Assembly (NCBI GenBank): GCA_023666975.1
Contig: JAMPAW010000150.1
Coordinates: 1-8,314 of the forward strand
Direction of reading: 5' to 3'
DNA length: 8,314 nucleotides
Source: Clostridium sp.
GTDB taxonomy: Bacteria > Bacillota_A > Clostridia > Lachnospirales > Lachnospiraceae
The notes beneath the pieces were generated by a model. The model had not been told where the DNA came from. It worked only from the letters and a program-made list of their open reading frames with translations, and searched no databases. Position numbers and translations under genes: made by a program. Positions 1-5,333 of the stretch are shown here, one piece after another; position 1 is the first letter of the stretch, and every line of letters begins with the position of its first letter.

Positions 1-41
1 AAAAATCAAGGTTTGTAGGCTTATGAAGGGATATAAAAGAT

Positions 42-107
42 ATGATAAAAATACTTTTCGTCTGCCACGGCAACATCTCAACTCTTTATGGAAATGTTGG
101 AAAATAG
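42..107 (+). pseudogene. 5' stub of a low-molecular-weight protein tyrosine phosphatase
   Basis: An ATG at 42 has AAGGG about 11 bases upstream and opens a 21-codon frame reading MIKILFVCHGNIS followed by TLYGNVGK and a stop. The first 12 residues match the N-terminus of LMW protein tyrosine phosphatases, whose active-site loop is V-C-x5-R-S/T. Here Cys8 is present, but the reading departs from the family right after CHGNI, so the catalytic Arg and everything downstream (about 130 residues in a full protein) are missing. The break falls near base 77. A second open frame (94-174) crosses the junction but has no ribosome binding site and matches nothing I know. This is best read as a gene cut by recombination or insertion. 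The match is short, so chance is not excluded. Confidence 0.5.
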
Positions 108-132
108 CGGGTTTGAGGATGGATTGAAGGGC

Positions 133-154
133 AATTTACTACTAATTTACTACT
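133..154. repeat. Tandem 11-bp direct repeat AATTTACTACT x2
   Basis: Two perfect adjacent copies of AATTTACTACT occupy 133-143 and 144-154, just after the phosphatase stub. The core TTTACTAC (135 and 146) occurs again at 1773-1780, upstream of the three-gene operon. It may be a recombinase-related or insertion-scar sequence. That role is a guess. Confidence 0.6.
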
Positions 155-336
155 TTTCATGTTATGGAGCATAGAGAGCTTCGATACGATGCAATGTTTG
201 TTAAAATCAAAGAACACAATTTATTTACTTTTTGGAAAAATTTACTCTAAAATTAAAATATGAATTTTGAAAAATGCAGAAAGTACTGCTAAACAGCGAT
301 ATATTGAGGGAAAAATAAAATAGGAGCCGATGTAGA

Positions 337-419
337 GTGAAACATTATGAAAATCTGCTTGTAATGGGCTGTTTTCAAGGGAGCAGTTGATAGAACTTTG
401 GAATTTATCAGAATTTTAG
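337..419 (+). pseudogene. Frameshifted N-terminal stub resembling AbiEi-family antitoxin/regulator
   Basis: AGGAG at 322-326 precedes a GTG at 337 by 10 bases. The frame reads VKHYENLLVMGCF and then runs out at a TGA (388-390). If one T is restored in the run at 372-375, the frame continues SREQLIELWNLSEF to a TAG at 417-419. The joined peptide (KHYE-LL-MGCF-R-QL-L) resembles the start of the winged-helix N-terminal domain seen in AbiEi-type antitoxins and related Lachnospiraceae regulators. Such proteins are near 200 residues, so even with the shift repaired only about 27 codons remain. No AbiEii-like toxin partner is visible. The family assignment rests on recall of a short motif. Confidence 0.42.
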
Positions 420-428
420 GAATGCGGG

Positions 429-457
429 TGGTAAAGAAAAGTAAAAGCTGATATAAT
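429..457 (+). promoter_or_regulatory. Extended -10 promoter for the 476-1416 unit
   Basis: TGATATAAT at 449-457 is a perfect extended -10 (TGn plus TATAAT). TGGTAA at 429-434 is a weak -35 (3 of 6 matches) at a 17-bp spacing. Transcription would start near 464, only about 12 bases before the ATG at 476, with AAGGG at 464-468 as ribosome binding site. The -10 is strong enough to act despite the poor -35. Confidence 0.6.
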
Positions 458-475
458 GATAACAAGGGAAAGCAG

Positions 476-724
476 ATGCGGGCTTATAGTGGAGAACTTT
501 ATTGTGTTAACAGCAGTAAAAGAAGTGCACAGGGCAACGTGGTTGTCATTGAAGGTGGTATGATAAAGGAGTATGGCGGAGGATGACATTGCTACATTAT
601 TAACTGTGTAAGGAAGAAGGGTAAGGAAGTGTCCATTGATTGGGACGGCTTGGCTATTCTGAATGAGTGTGGGAAAAACGCGGACGAATATGTGAGGGAG
701 ATGCAAGAGTATGATTGCTGTTGA
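476..724 (+). pseudogene. Broken small ORF upstream of the acetyltransferase, function unknown
   Basis: An ATG at 476 with AAGGG 7 bases upstream starts a frame that runs 36 codons (MRAYSGELYCVN onward) to an in-frame TGA at 584-586. It then stays open in the same frame to a TGA at 722-724, ending DEYVREMQEYDCC. Between about 576 and 610 the neighbouring frame reads AEDDIATLLTV, which joins more naturally to the peptide before (MIKEY) and after (KKGKEVSIDWDGLAIL). This suggests two nearly compensating single-base indels, and would make an ancestral protein of about 82 residues. It overlaps the start of the acetyltransferase gene by 14 bp, so it was probably translated together with it. I do not recognise the family. 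It could also be a genuinely short 36-residue protein followed by coincidence. Confidence 0.45.
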
Positions 725-1256
725 GATAGATGAATTAACTCCTTGTCTTAAGGATAACAATACAGGGGCAATTTTGGAAACAGAGGTCATTCGTATTAAA
801 CGTGCCAGTTTTTTGAAAAATTATAATTCCAGAATAGGTTGGTATACTAATTGGGCAGAACTGCTTAAGGAAAATGAAATTTATGCACTGGTCATTAAAG
901 GAACTGTAGATATTCAGGGATTGGTTGCGTTGTATCCCAGTTCGGATATGCAAGGGGTCTTTATCACATGGATGTGTACGGCCCCACTTAATAATAAGCA
1001 GTTGGGAAATGAACCCAGATATGTTGGAGTGGGCGGTCATTTGTTTGCGATAGCGGCTCAGAAGTCTATGGAATATGGTTTTGGTGGTGCAATAACGGGA
1101 TTTGCTGCAAATATGGACTTGGTGCAGCATTATTGCCGGGCATTTCATGCAGAGCACATTGGAATGTTGCATGAGTATCAGATTTTCATTGATGAAAAGT
1201 CCGCACAGGGGTTAGTGGAGGTGTATGATTATGAATGGACAGATGAAGAAGTATAA
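711..1256 (+). CDS. GNAT-like N-acetyltransferase (putative)
   Basis: This 181-residue protein starts at ATG 711, with GAGGGAG at 694-700 (10-base spacing) as ribosome binding site. The strongest signal is RYVGVG at residues 103-108, which fits the R/Q-x-x-G-x-G/A acetyl-CoA pyrophosphate loop of GNAT enzymes. It is followed by a helix (HLFAIAAQKSMEYG) and then a strand and helix (GAITGFAAN, LVQHYCRAFHA), in the order expected for GNAT motifs A and B. A cytoplasmic enzyme that moves acetyl groups from acetyl-CoA to an amine is therefore likely; the substrate is unknown. The gene sits between a broken small ORF and a 61-residue protein that overlaps its 3' end by 26 bp. That arrangement allows a toxin-antitoxin-like pair, since several GNATs are tRNA-acetylating toxins, but nothing here proves it. 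Confidence 0.65.
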   Translation: MIAVEIDELTPCLKDNNTGAILETEVIRIKRASFLKNYNSRIGWYTNWAELLKENEIYALVIKGTVDIQGLVALYPSSDMQGVFITWMCTAPLNNKQLGNEPRYVGVGGHLFAIAAQKSMEYGFGGAITGFAANMDLVQHYCRAFHAEHIGMLHEYQIFIDEKSAQGLVEVYDYEWTDEEV

Positions 1257-1416
1257 GGAGAGCCTTAGCAGGACACCCGGCCCCATCATGCCGAGTCAGA
1301 TCCCGAAGGTAAAGTTGGATATGAGGGGGATGGTAAAATATGCAAAAGAAAGAGGTATTGCGCCAATTGATTTAACACAAGAGGAAAAAGAGCGTTTTAT
1401 GGTACCTATGGTTTAG
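1231..1416 (+). CDS. Small 61-residue protein of unknown function, partner of the GNAT-like gene
   Basis: ATG 1231 is preferred because GGAGG at 1217-1221 lies 9 bases upstream. The ATG at 1225 would be only 3 bases from it, and the ATG at 1243 is a weaker third option. The protein is basic near its N-terminus (KKYKESLSR), has a proline-rich turn (TPGPIMPSQIPK, about residues 14-25), then an amphipathic helix-like stretch (MRGMVKYAKERG) and an acidic tail helix (LTQEEKERF). It overlaps the acetyltransferase gene by 26 bp in another frame, which implies translational coupling. I do not recognise a named family. Its size, charge and position would suit an antitoxin or accessory subunit, but that is inference only. 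Confidence 0.55.
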   Translation: MNGQMKKYKESLSRTPGPIMPSQIPKVKLDMRGMVKYAKERGIAPIDLTQEEKERFMVPMV

Positions 1417-1536
1417 AAGATAAGGCATGGATTCATCGAGTTCATGCTTGCTCATTTTGTGAGGAGTCTCGAAATATTCTCAAATGCTTGATTTACAGGA
1501 TTAGCGGCTTTGGAGAAAGAAAGCAAGTTATCATAA

Positions 1537-1577
1537 TTTACCGCAAAACAGTGTAGTTTGATGCAAAAGTGTGTAGT
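1537..1577. repeat. 20-bp-period imperfect direct repeat with GTGTAGT core
   Basis: GCAAAACAGTGTAGT at 1543-1557 and GCAAAAGTGTGTAGT at 1563-1577 match at 13 of 15 positions, exactly 20 bp apart. The bases just before each copy (TTTACC and TTTGAT) are also similar. A 20-bp spacing puts both copies on nearly the same face of the helix, as for a dimeric regulator or for recombinase arm sites. No recombinase gene is visible in the window. Confidence 0.5.
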
Positions 1578-1631
1578 AGAGCATATTGTAAGTCGGATAA
1601 CGGATTTACCAATATCAATAGAGACAGGTAA

Positions 1632-1669
1632 TCGCCCATGGTTTTGTAGCATTGCAAATACATGGGCGA
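1632..1669. repeat. 38-nt imperfect palindrome (9-bp outer stem, 6-bp inner stem)
   Basis: TCGCCCATG at 1632-1640 pairs perfectly with CATGGGCGA at 1661-1669. Inside it, TTTGTA (1643-1648) pairs with TGCAAA (1653-1658, one G-T wobble), leaving a GCAT tetraloop. Only a weak T-rich run (TTTGTTGTT) follows, so it is a poor intrinsic terminator. The octamer ATGGGCGA recurs at 1748-1755 next to a short GCCCA/TGGGC hairpin. It could be an operator, a structured RNA, or the end of a small non-autonomous element. Confidence 0.55.
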
Positions 1670-1841
1670 ATTTGTTGTTGATGTTCTGGTTGATATATTG
1701 CTATGACTTATTTGTGATTTTAAATTGTTGATGCAATATGTGCCCAAATGGGCGATACAAAAGATTGAATACTTTACTACGCCATTTCTGCAAGAGCTTT
1801 GAAATAAGGAAGATTAAAATAAATTTAGTAATTTGGTAGAA

Positions 1842-1870
1842 TTTAATAGAATAGTTTGGTATGATATAAA
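1842..1870 (+). promoter_or_regulatory. Probable extended -10 promoter of the three-gene defence operon
   Basis: TGATATAAA at 1862-1870 is an extended -10 (TGn plus TATAAA, 5 of 6 matches). TTTAAT at 1842-1847 is a weak -35 at 17 bp. Transcription would begin near 1877, leaving about 48 bases of leader before the ATG at 1925. The ribosome binding site is AGAGG at 1911-1915. The surrounding DNA is AT-rich, so chance matches are common. Confidence 0.45.
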
Positions 1871-1924
1871 TTAGGTAGGCAATGTCTGCCCAGTTTGAAA
1901 ATAGTAATATAGAGGTTAGGGATT

Positions 1925-3049
1925 ATGTCGGATGGAATAACATCTCAATATGGATTTCTGTTTCAAAGATATGCATTTATAGAAAATGTTATTAGTAGTG
2001 CGGCTATGAATCTGTTTTTCACCTATGAAGGTGTAGATGATATTGATGTGTCTGATGCCAAAGTGGTGGATATGCTTGTCATGGCATCCGCTTCAAACAA
2101 CAGATATATTCAGGTAAAAAGTGGAACAGTAAGTAAAGATTGTTGGTCTAAGGTTATTGGTAATTGGATTTTGACAGATGACTATCAAAATGCCATTTTT
2201 ATTTTGTTGTGCGAAAATGAGTTGGATTTTAATGTCAATGATGCTGATATTATAGATTCTGTTTATTGTTACTTTGAAGAGGGAGCATCTAAAAGCAAGA
2301 AATCTATAGCAAGAAAAGTCAATGATAAGATTTTTGAGGACAATGATGAAAATGCGATTAAGGAAATTATAAGGGAATTATCTCAAAAGTGTACCATCAC
2401 AAATCGCTCCTTTGATGAGTTGAAAGGGGGATTGTTGAAAACTTTTACAGACACATATTGTACTGATGTAAAAATATATGAAAAAGCCAAAGAGAGGAGA
2501 TTTGAGCGTTTTATTGAATATATTGTTGCAGAAATTGATGCCGCAATAGAAAAAAAGAAAAAATACACTATTACATTCCAGAAACTCATGGATATTGTGA
2601 ATAGGGTTAGGGCGGAAATAAGTGATAATAAGTATACTATAGAAACAGTAGAAATAAAGAAGCGAAAGAAAAAAGAGGCAGAAATGCTAATGAGAGATAG
2701 AAGTATCCGTGAAATTAAGCAATTACTACTTGTTCAGAATAATTCGGCCTTTGTCATGGGTGAACTTGTGAAGGAACTTCTATATAAAGACTTTAGAGAT
2801 GTCTATGCGGATGGTGGTATTGAGATTTCCAACATAGAAGATATCGCACATACAAACTATGAAGATGCTTTATTAGAATTTGATGAAACTCCAACACCAA
2901 AGGAAGTTTTTGTGAAAACAACAAGAAAACCTATCGAATCATCTATATTGGATAATAGTTCCATTTACAGAAATGGGTGTTATGTGTTCTTAACAGGAGA
3001 TGACATAGATCCTGATTTACAGATATCTTGGGGAGATGACAATGAATAG
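1925..3049 (+). CDS. DUF4297/Cap4-like nuclease, effector of a probable ABC three-component defence system
   Basis: The protein has 374 residues. ATG 1925 has AGAGG 9 bases upstream. Its N-terminus follows the PD-(D/E)XK layout of DUF4297 (the dsDNA endonuclease domain of Cap4): GITSQYGFLFQRYAF at residues 4-18 with Gln14, then FTYEGVDDIDV (32-42) supplying acidic Glu35, Asp38, Asp39 and Asp41, then YIQVKSG (61-67) with the Q-x-K pair Gln63 and Lys65. Residues 80-260 are mostly helical and strongly charged, with Lys/Arg-rich runs at 209-213 and 245-251 that could bind DNA. The last about 30 residues (NGCYVFLTGDDIDPDLQ) look like a separate C-terminal module, as in ABC-3C effectors. It is the first gene of a three-gene operon and overlaps the next by 8 bp. 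The likely role is metal-dependent DNA cleavage when triggered by the partner ATPase. The fold is inferred from motif order, and another restriction-like family remains possible. Confidence 0.65.
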   Translation: MSDGITSQYGFLFQRYAFIENVISSAAMNLFFTYEGVDDIDVSDAKVVDMLVMASASNNRYIQVKSGTVSKDCWSKVIGNWILTDDYQNAIFILLCENELDFNVNDADIIDSVYCYFEEGASKSKKSIARKVNDKIFEDNDENAIKEIIRELSQKCTITNRSFDELKGGLLKTFTDTYCTDVKIYEKAKERRFERFIEYIVAEIDAAIEKKKKYTITFQKLMDIVNRVRAEISDNKYTIETVEIKKRKKKEAEMLMRDRSIREIKQLLLVQNNSAFVMGELVKELLYKDFRDVYADGGIEISNIEDIAHTNYEDALLEFDETPTPKEVFVKTTRKPIESSILDNSSIYRNGCYVFLTGDDIDPDLQISWGDDNE

Positions 3050-3464
3050 ATATGTTTTAGAGGGAGAGTATCTGGAAATAATTGCAGAGCTGCTTGGAGA
3101 AAAATATAAGGTAAATTCTCTGATTAAGCTTGTTTTTATGGCATTCTGTATTAGGAACGAGAAAAAAGGCTCCTATGGTGCAAGAAAAAAAGATTTTGTA
3201 GATGCCTTTTTGGATAATATAAATGTAAAACTTATAGCTCATCCAGAAGAATTAGTGGCAATTTTTGAAGTTATTTATAAATTGAAGACATCTGGATGGA
3301 TTACTATCGAGGATGATTTGATTACTGTAGTAAAAAATCTCCATAATGTGACATGCGGAAATAAATTTCTGAATGGGTGCAAGGATAAACAGATAAATCC
3401 TATTAGAGAAGTAAATAAGCTTGATAGCAGAGCATTTACTGAGGAGGTGCTTCGTCATGTTTAG
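3042..3464 (+). CDS. Small middle component of the probable ABC three-component system
   Basis: ATG 3042 is chosen over the ATG at 3036 because GGGGAG at 3030-3035 is 6 bases upstream of 3042 but directly abuts 3036. This gives 140 residues (MNRYVLEGEYLEII onward). The start overlaps the nuclease stop as ATGAATAG (8 bp), and its own stop overlaps the ATPase start as ATGTTTAG (8 bp). The protein looks mostly helical. The stretch from about residue 66 to 100 (HPEELVAIFEVIYKL, then SGWITIEDDLITVV) looks like a helix-helix-wing unit, so a winged-helix-like fold is plausible. In ABC-3C systems a small middle protein sits between effector and ATPase and is thought to link them. I assign it by size and position, since sequence alone gives no clear family. 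Confidence 0.55.
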   Translation: MNRYVLEGEYLEIIAELLGEKYKVNSLIKLVFMAFCIRNEKKGSYGARKKDFVDAFLDNINVKLIAHPEELVAIFEVIYKLKTSGWITIEDDLITVVKNLHNVTCGNKFLNGCKDKQINPIREVNKLDSRAFTEEVLRHV

Positions 3465-5157
3465 AATTAAAGAGGTTACATTATATAAAGGCACAAATAG
3501 TAAAAAATATAGTTTTACCGATAATACATACATTTATGGGAATAATAGTGTCGGCAAGACTGCGTTTACAAAAGTTATTGATTTTGTTCTTGGCAGTAGT
3601 GATTCCTTGACTCATGATGGTCTAGATAATATTGACGAAGTAGGGGCTTATATTACAAATGAGAAAACACAGCTTTGGGTTAAAAGAAGCATAAACGGAG
3701 AATTTCTGTATAGAAGAACGGAAAGCAGTGGATTTAGTGTGGTCAGTTTTGAAACATATAAGGATATTATTTGTGATGTGATTACAGATTGTGTAGATGT
3801 CAAAGCAGTTCAGGTATATAAAAAGGTGTTTGAGGAGAATCCATCGTTTCGCTCGTTTACGTTCGTTAATTTTGTGGATGAAATTGGACAGGGAGATTTA
3901 GGTTCGATTTTTACAAGAGGGAAAGACATACGGCATATAGTAAGAATCAGGAAAATTATGGATTATTTCTTTAATTATGAAAATGCAGAGAAAATTTATG
4001 AAAAGAGTGTTGAACTTGAAAAGTTAGAAAGTGAATACAAAAAGTTAAGTGAAAAGTTAAGAGCATATGAGCAAAGTATGAGTGATGTTCAGAGATTATT
4101 CAGTGATCTTGGGCTAAATTATTCTGGTGATATGTCAGTGGATTACAAGTCATTCTTGGATTATAAGGAACAGTTTAGCAGAGAAAATGCAAAATCTAAA
4201 GGGGATTTGGCATATCTTGTCAGAGCTTCACATTCATTAGCGGAGGAAATAAAGGTATATGGATATTTAAGAAGTCAATCACAAGCCGCTTCGTCACGTA
4301 AGGATAGGACAGAGAAACTTTTGTCAATGCTTGGAGCTATTGTTGCGGGAAATCCTAATTATGCTGATGAAGTATCAACGATAAATAAAATGATTGGAGA
4401 AATAGAAAAGGATAAAATTATTCTATCTCTTGCGGATTATGACGAGTCAATAAAAATAATCATGAGGGAAAAGAGGAAGATAGATAATGAAATCAGAAAT
4501 TTGCAGAATCAGTCTTTGGAATTGGATTACGAAGAAACAATTAAAAAACTAGCACTTATTGAGAATAGCTTTCTGGTTATAAATTCGGATATTGATATTA
4601 ACAGGACAACTCGACTTAATGATCAAATATTGGAGATAAAAAAGGAAATTAAAGATTTAAAGAATAATTACAGTCAAAAGGGGATTGATGATTTTAATAA
4701 ACGGCTGACAGAAATGTATCTTAAAAGTAATATAGAAAATGTAAAATATTTAAAAGAAGACCGCGAGGAACCTAATTTTTCATTGAAATTTGATCCATTT
4801 AGTCAGGTGCTAGTTGCGTATCATCGTGAGGGAAACGCAGATGTGTCATATACACCCGGAAGTATGGCGAGGCACAATCATTTACAGTTATTGGTTTACC
4901 TATGTATGTTAGAGTATTTACATGACAAATTTAGAAATTTTATTTATTTACCAATTTTAATAATGGATTCTCCAGATCAGCCGATGGAAAGCTCTGCATT
5001 TGAGGAGGTATATCCTACGATTATGGAGGTGGCTAACGAGATTGGAATACAAACAATTTTCGTTTCAAAAGTGAAACCGAATTGTATCAATGAAAGTGAT
5101 TTGATTGATATTAGTTGCGGATTCAATCCATTTCATCAAAGGAATGAAATGTTGTAA
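3457..5157 (+). CDS. Coiled-coil ABC-type ATPase (ABC-3C / DUF3732-like)
   Basis: ATG 3457 is preferred: GAGGAGG at 3441-3447 lies 9 bases upstream, whereas the in-frame TTG at 3421 has no such site. The product is 566 residues. Walker A is GNNSVGKT at residues 28-35 (bases 3538-3561), after a short RecF/SMC-like first strand (FRIKEVTLYKG). Charged, heptad-like helices at about 176-214 and 310-410 suggest a coiled-coil arm, but there is no CxxC zinc hook. TPGSMARHNH at 466-475 sits where the ABC signature belongs. LPILIMDSPDQP (498-509) is Walker B with Ser after the Asp instead of the usual catalytic Glu, a form typical of DUF3732-type proteins. The usual H-loop position (TIFVSKVKPN) lacks His. 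It is the third gene of the operon and is expected to be the nucleic-acid-sensing motor that licenses the nuclease. Other RecN/SbcC-like roles are less likely given its neighbours. Confidence 0.72.
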   Translation: MFRIKEVTLYKGTNSKKYSFTDNTYIYGNNSVGKTAFTKVIDFVLGSSDSLTHDGLDNIDEVGAYITNEKTQLWVKRSINGEFLYRRTESSGFSVVSFETYKDIICDVITDCVDVKAVQVYKKVFEENPSFRSFTFVNFVDEIGQGDLGSIFTRGKDIRHIVRIRKIMDYFFNYENAEKIYEKSVELEKLESEYKKLSEKLRAYEQSMSDVQRLFSDLGLNYSGDMSVDYKSFLDYKEQFSRENAKSKGDLAYLVRASHSLAEEIKVYGYLRSQSQAASSRKDRTEKLLSMLGAIVAGNPNYADEVSTINKMIGEIEKDKIILSLADYDESIKIIMREKRKIDNEIRNLQNQSLELDYEETIKKLALIENSFLVINSDIDINRTTRLNDQILEIKKEIKDLKNNYSQKGIDDFNKRLTEMYLKSNIENVKYLKEDREEPNFSLKFDPFSQVLVAYHREGNADVSYTPGSMARHNHLQLLVYLCMLEYLHDKFRNFIYLPILIMDSPDQPMESSAFEEVYPTIMEVANEIGIQTIFVSKVKPNCINESDLIDISCGFNPFHQRNEML

Positions 5158-5224
5158 ATTATATAATAAGAATGAAAAGTCTAAACATTGTCTGAACTTT
5201 TGAAGCGTAAAGAAGGGGTAGGAA

Positions 5225-5272
5225 TTGCCTCAAAATAAAGTTTATGTAGTCATTAGAGATTCAGATTATTAA
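5225..5272 (+). pseudogene. Possible 15-codon remnant of a small protein
   Basis: AAGGGG at 5213-5218 is 6 bases before a TTG at 5225 that opens LPQNKVYVVIRDSDY and then stops. The peptide reads like the first strand of a small alpha/beta protein and may be a stub left at the junction of the cargo and the backbone. It is very short, so coincidence is possible. I see no convincing promoter or terminator in 5158-5333. Confidence 0.2.
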
Positions 5273-5333
5273 AGAATAAAGAAGATATATTATGCCTTCA
5301 GGAAAACAAAAATCAAAACAAAGGGGGCATCAT

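Larger units (their letters stand above)
1417..1924. other. 508-bp gene-free stretch with repeats and relic frames
   Basis: No reading frame here has both a ribosome binding site and protein-like content. An open frame from 1371 to 1556 (+) contains a CSFC motif and could be a degraded C-terminal fragment, but it has no start signal. A 23-codon frame at 1731-1802 (MQYVPKWAIQ onward, ending FTTPFLQEL) also looks like the tail of something lost. The rest is AT-rich and contains the direct repeat, the palindrome and the promoter listed separately. It is probably an accumulation of insertion scars between two cargo modules. Confidence 0.5.

Noticed and set aside
584..586. In-frame TGA as selenocysteine or programmed read-through
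   Set aside because: No selenocysteine insertion hairpin is evident, and the neighbouring frame fits the gap better, so simple decay is the more economical reading.
416..1172. Long minus-strand frames opposite the left cassette
   Set aside because: They lie antisense to better supported plus-strand genes, have no ribosome binding sites, and their composition is that of shadow frames.
1371..1556. Open frame with a CSFC motif as a real zinc-binding protein
   Set aside because: No start codon with a ribosome binding site, and it overlaps the end of the 61-residue gene. It is kept only as a possible relic.
1452..1747. Minus-strand frames in the gene-free stretch
   Set aside because: Short, serine/threonine/leucine-rich shadow-like peptides with no start signal or recognisable motif. 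They also run through the palindrome.
3421..3456. TTG start for the ATPase, adding 12 residues
   Set aside because: The added residues are encoded by the ribosome-binding region itself. ATG 3457 has an ideal GAGGAGG at proper spacing.
5175..5201. AAAAGT/ACTTTT inverted repeat as terminator of the defence operon
   Set aside because: The stem is six A/T-rich pairs with a 15-base loop and no T-run after it, so it is too weak.
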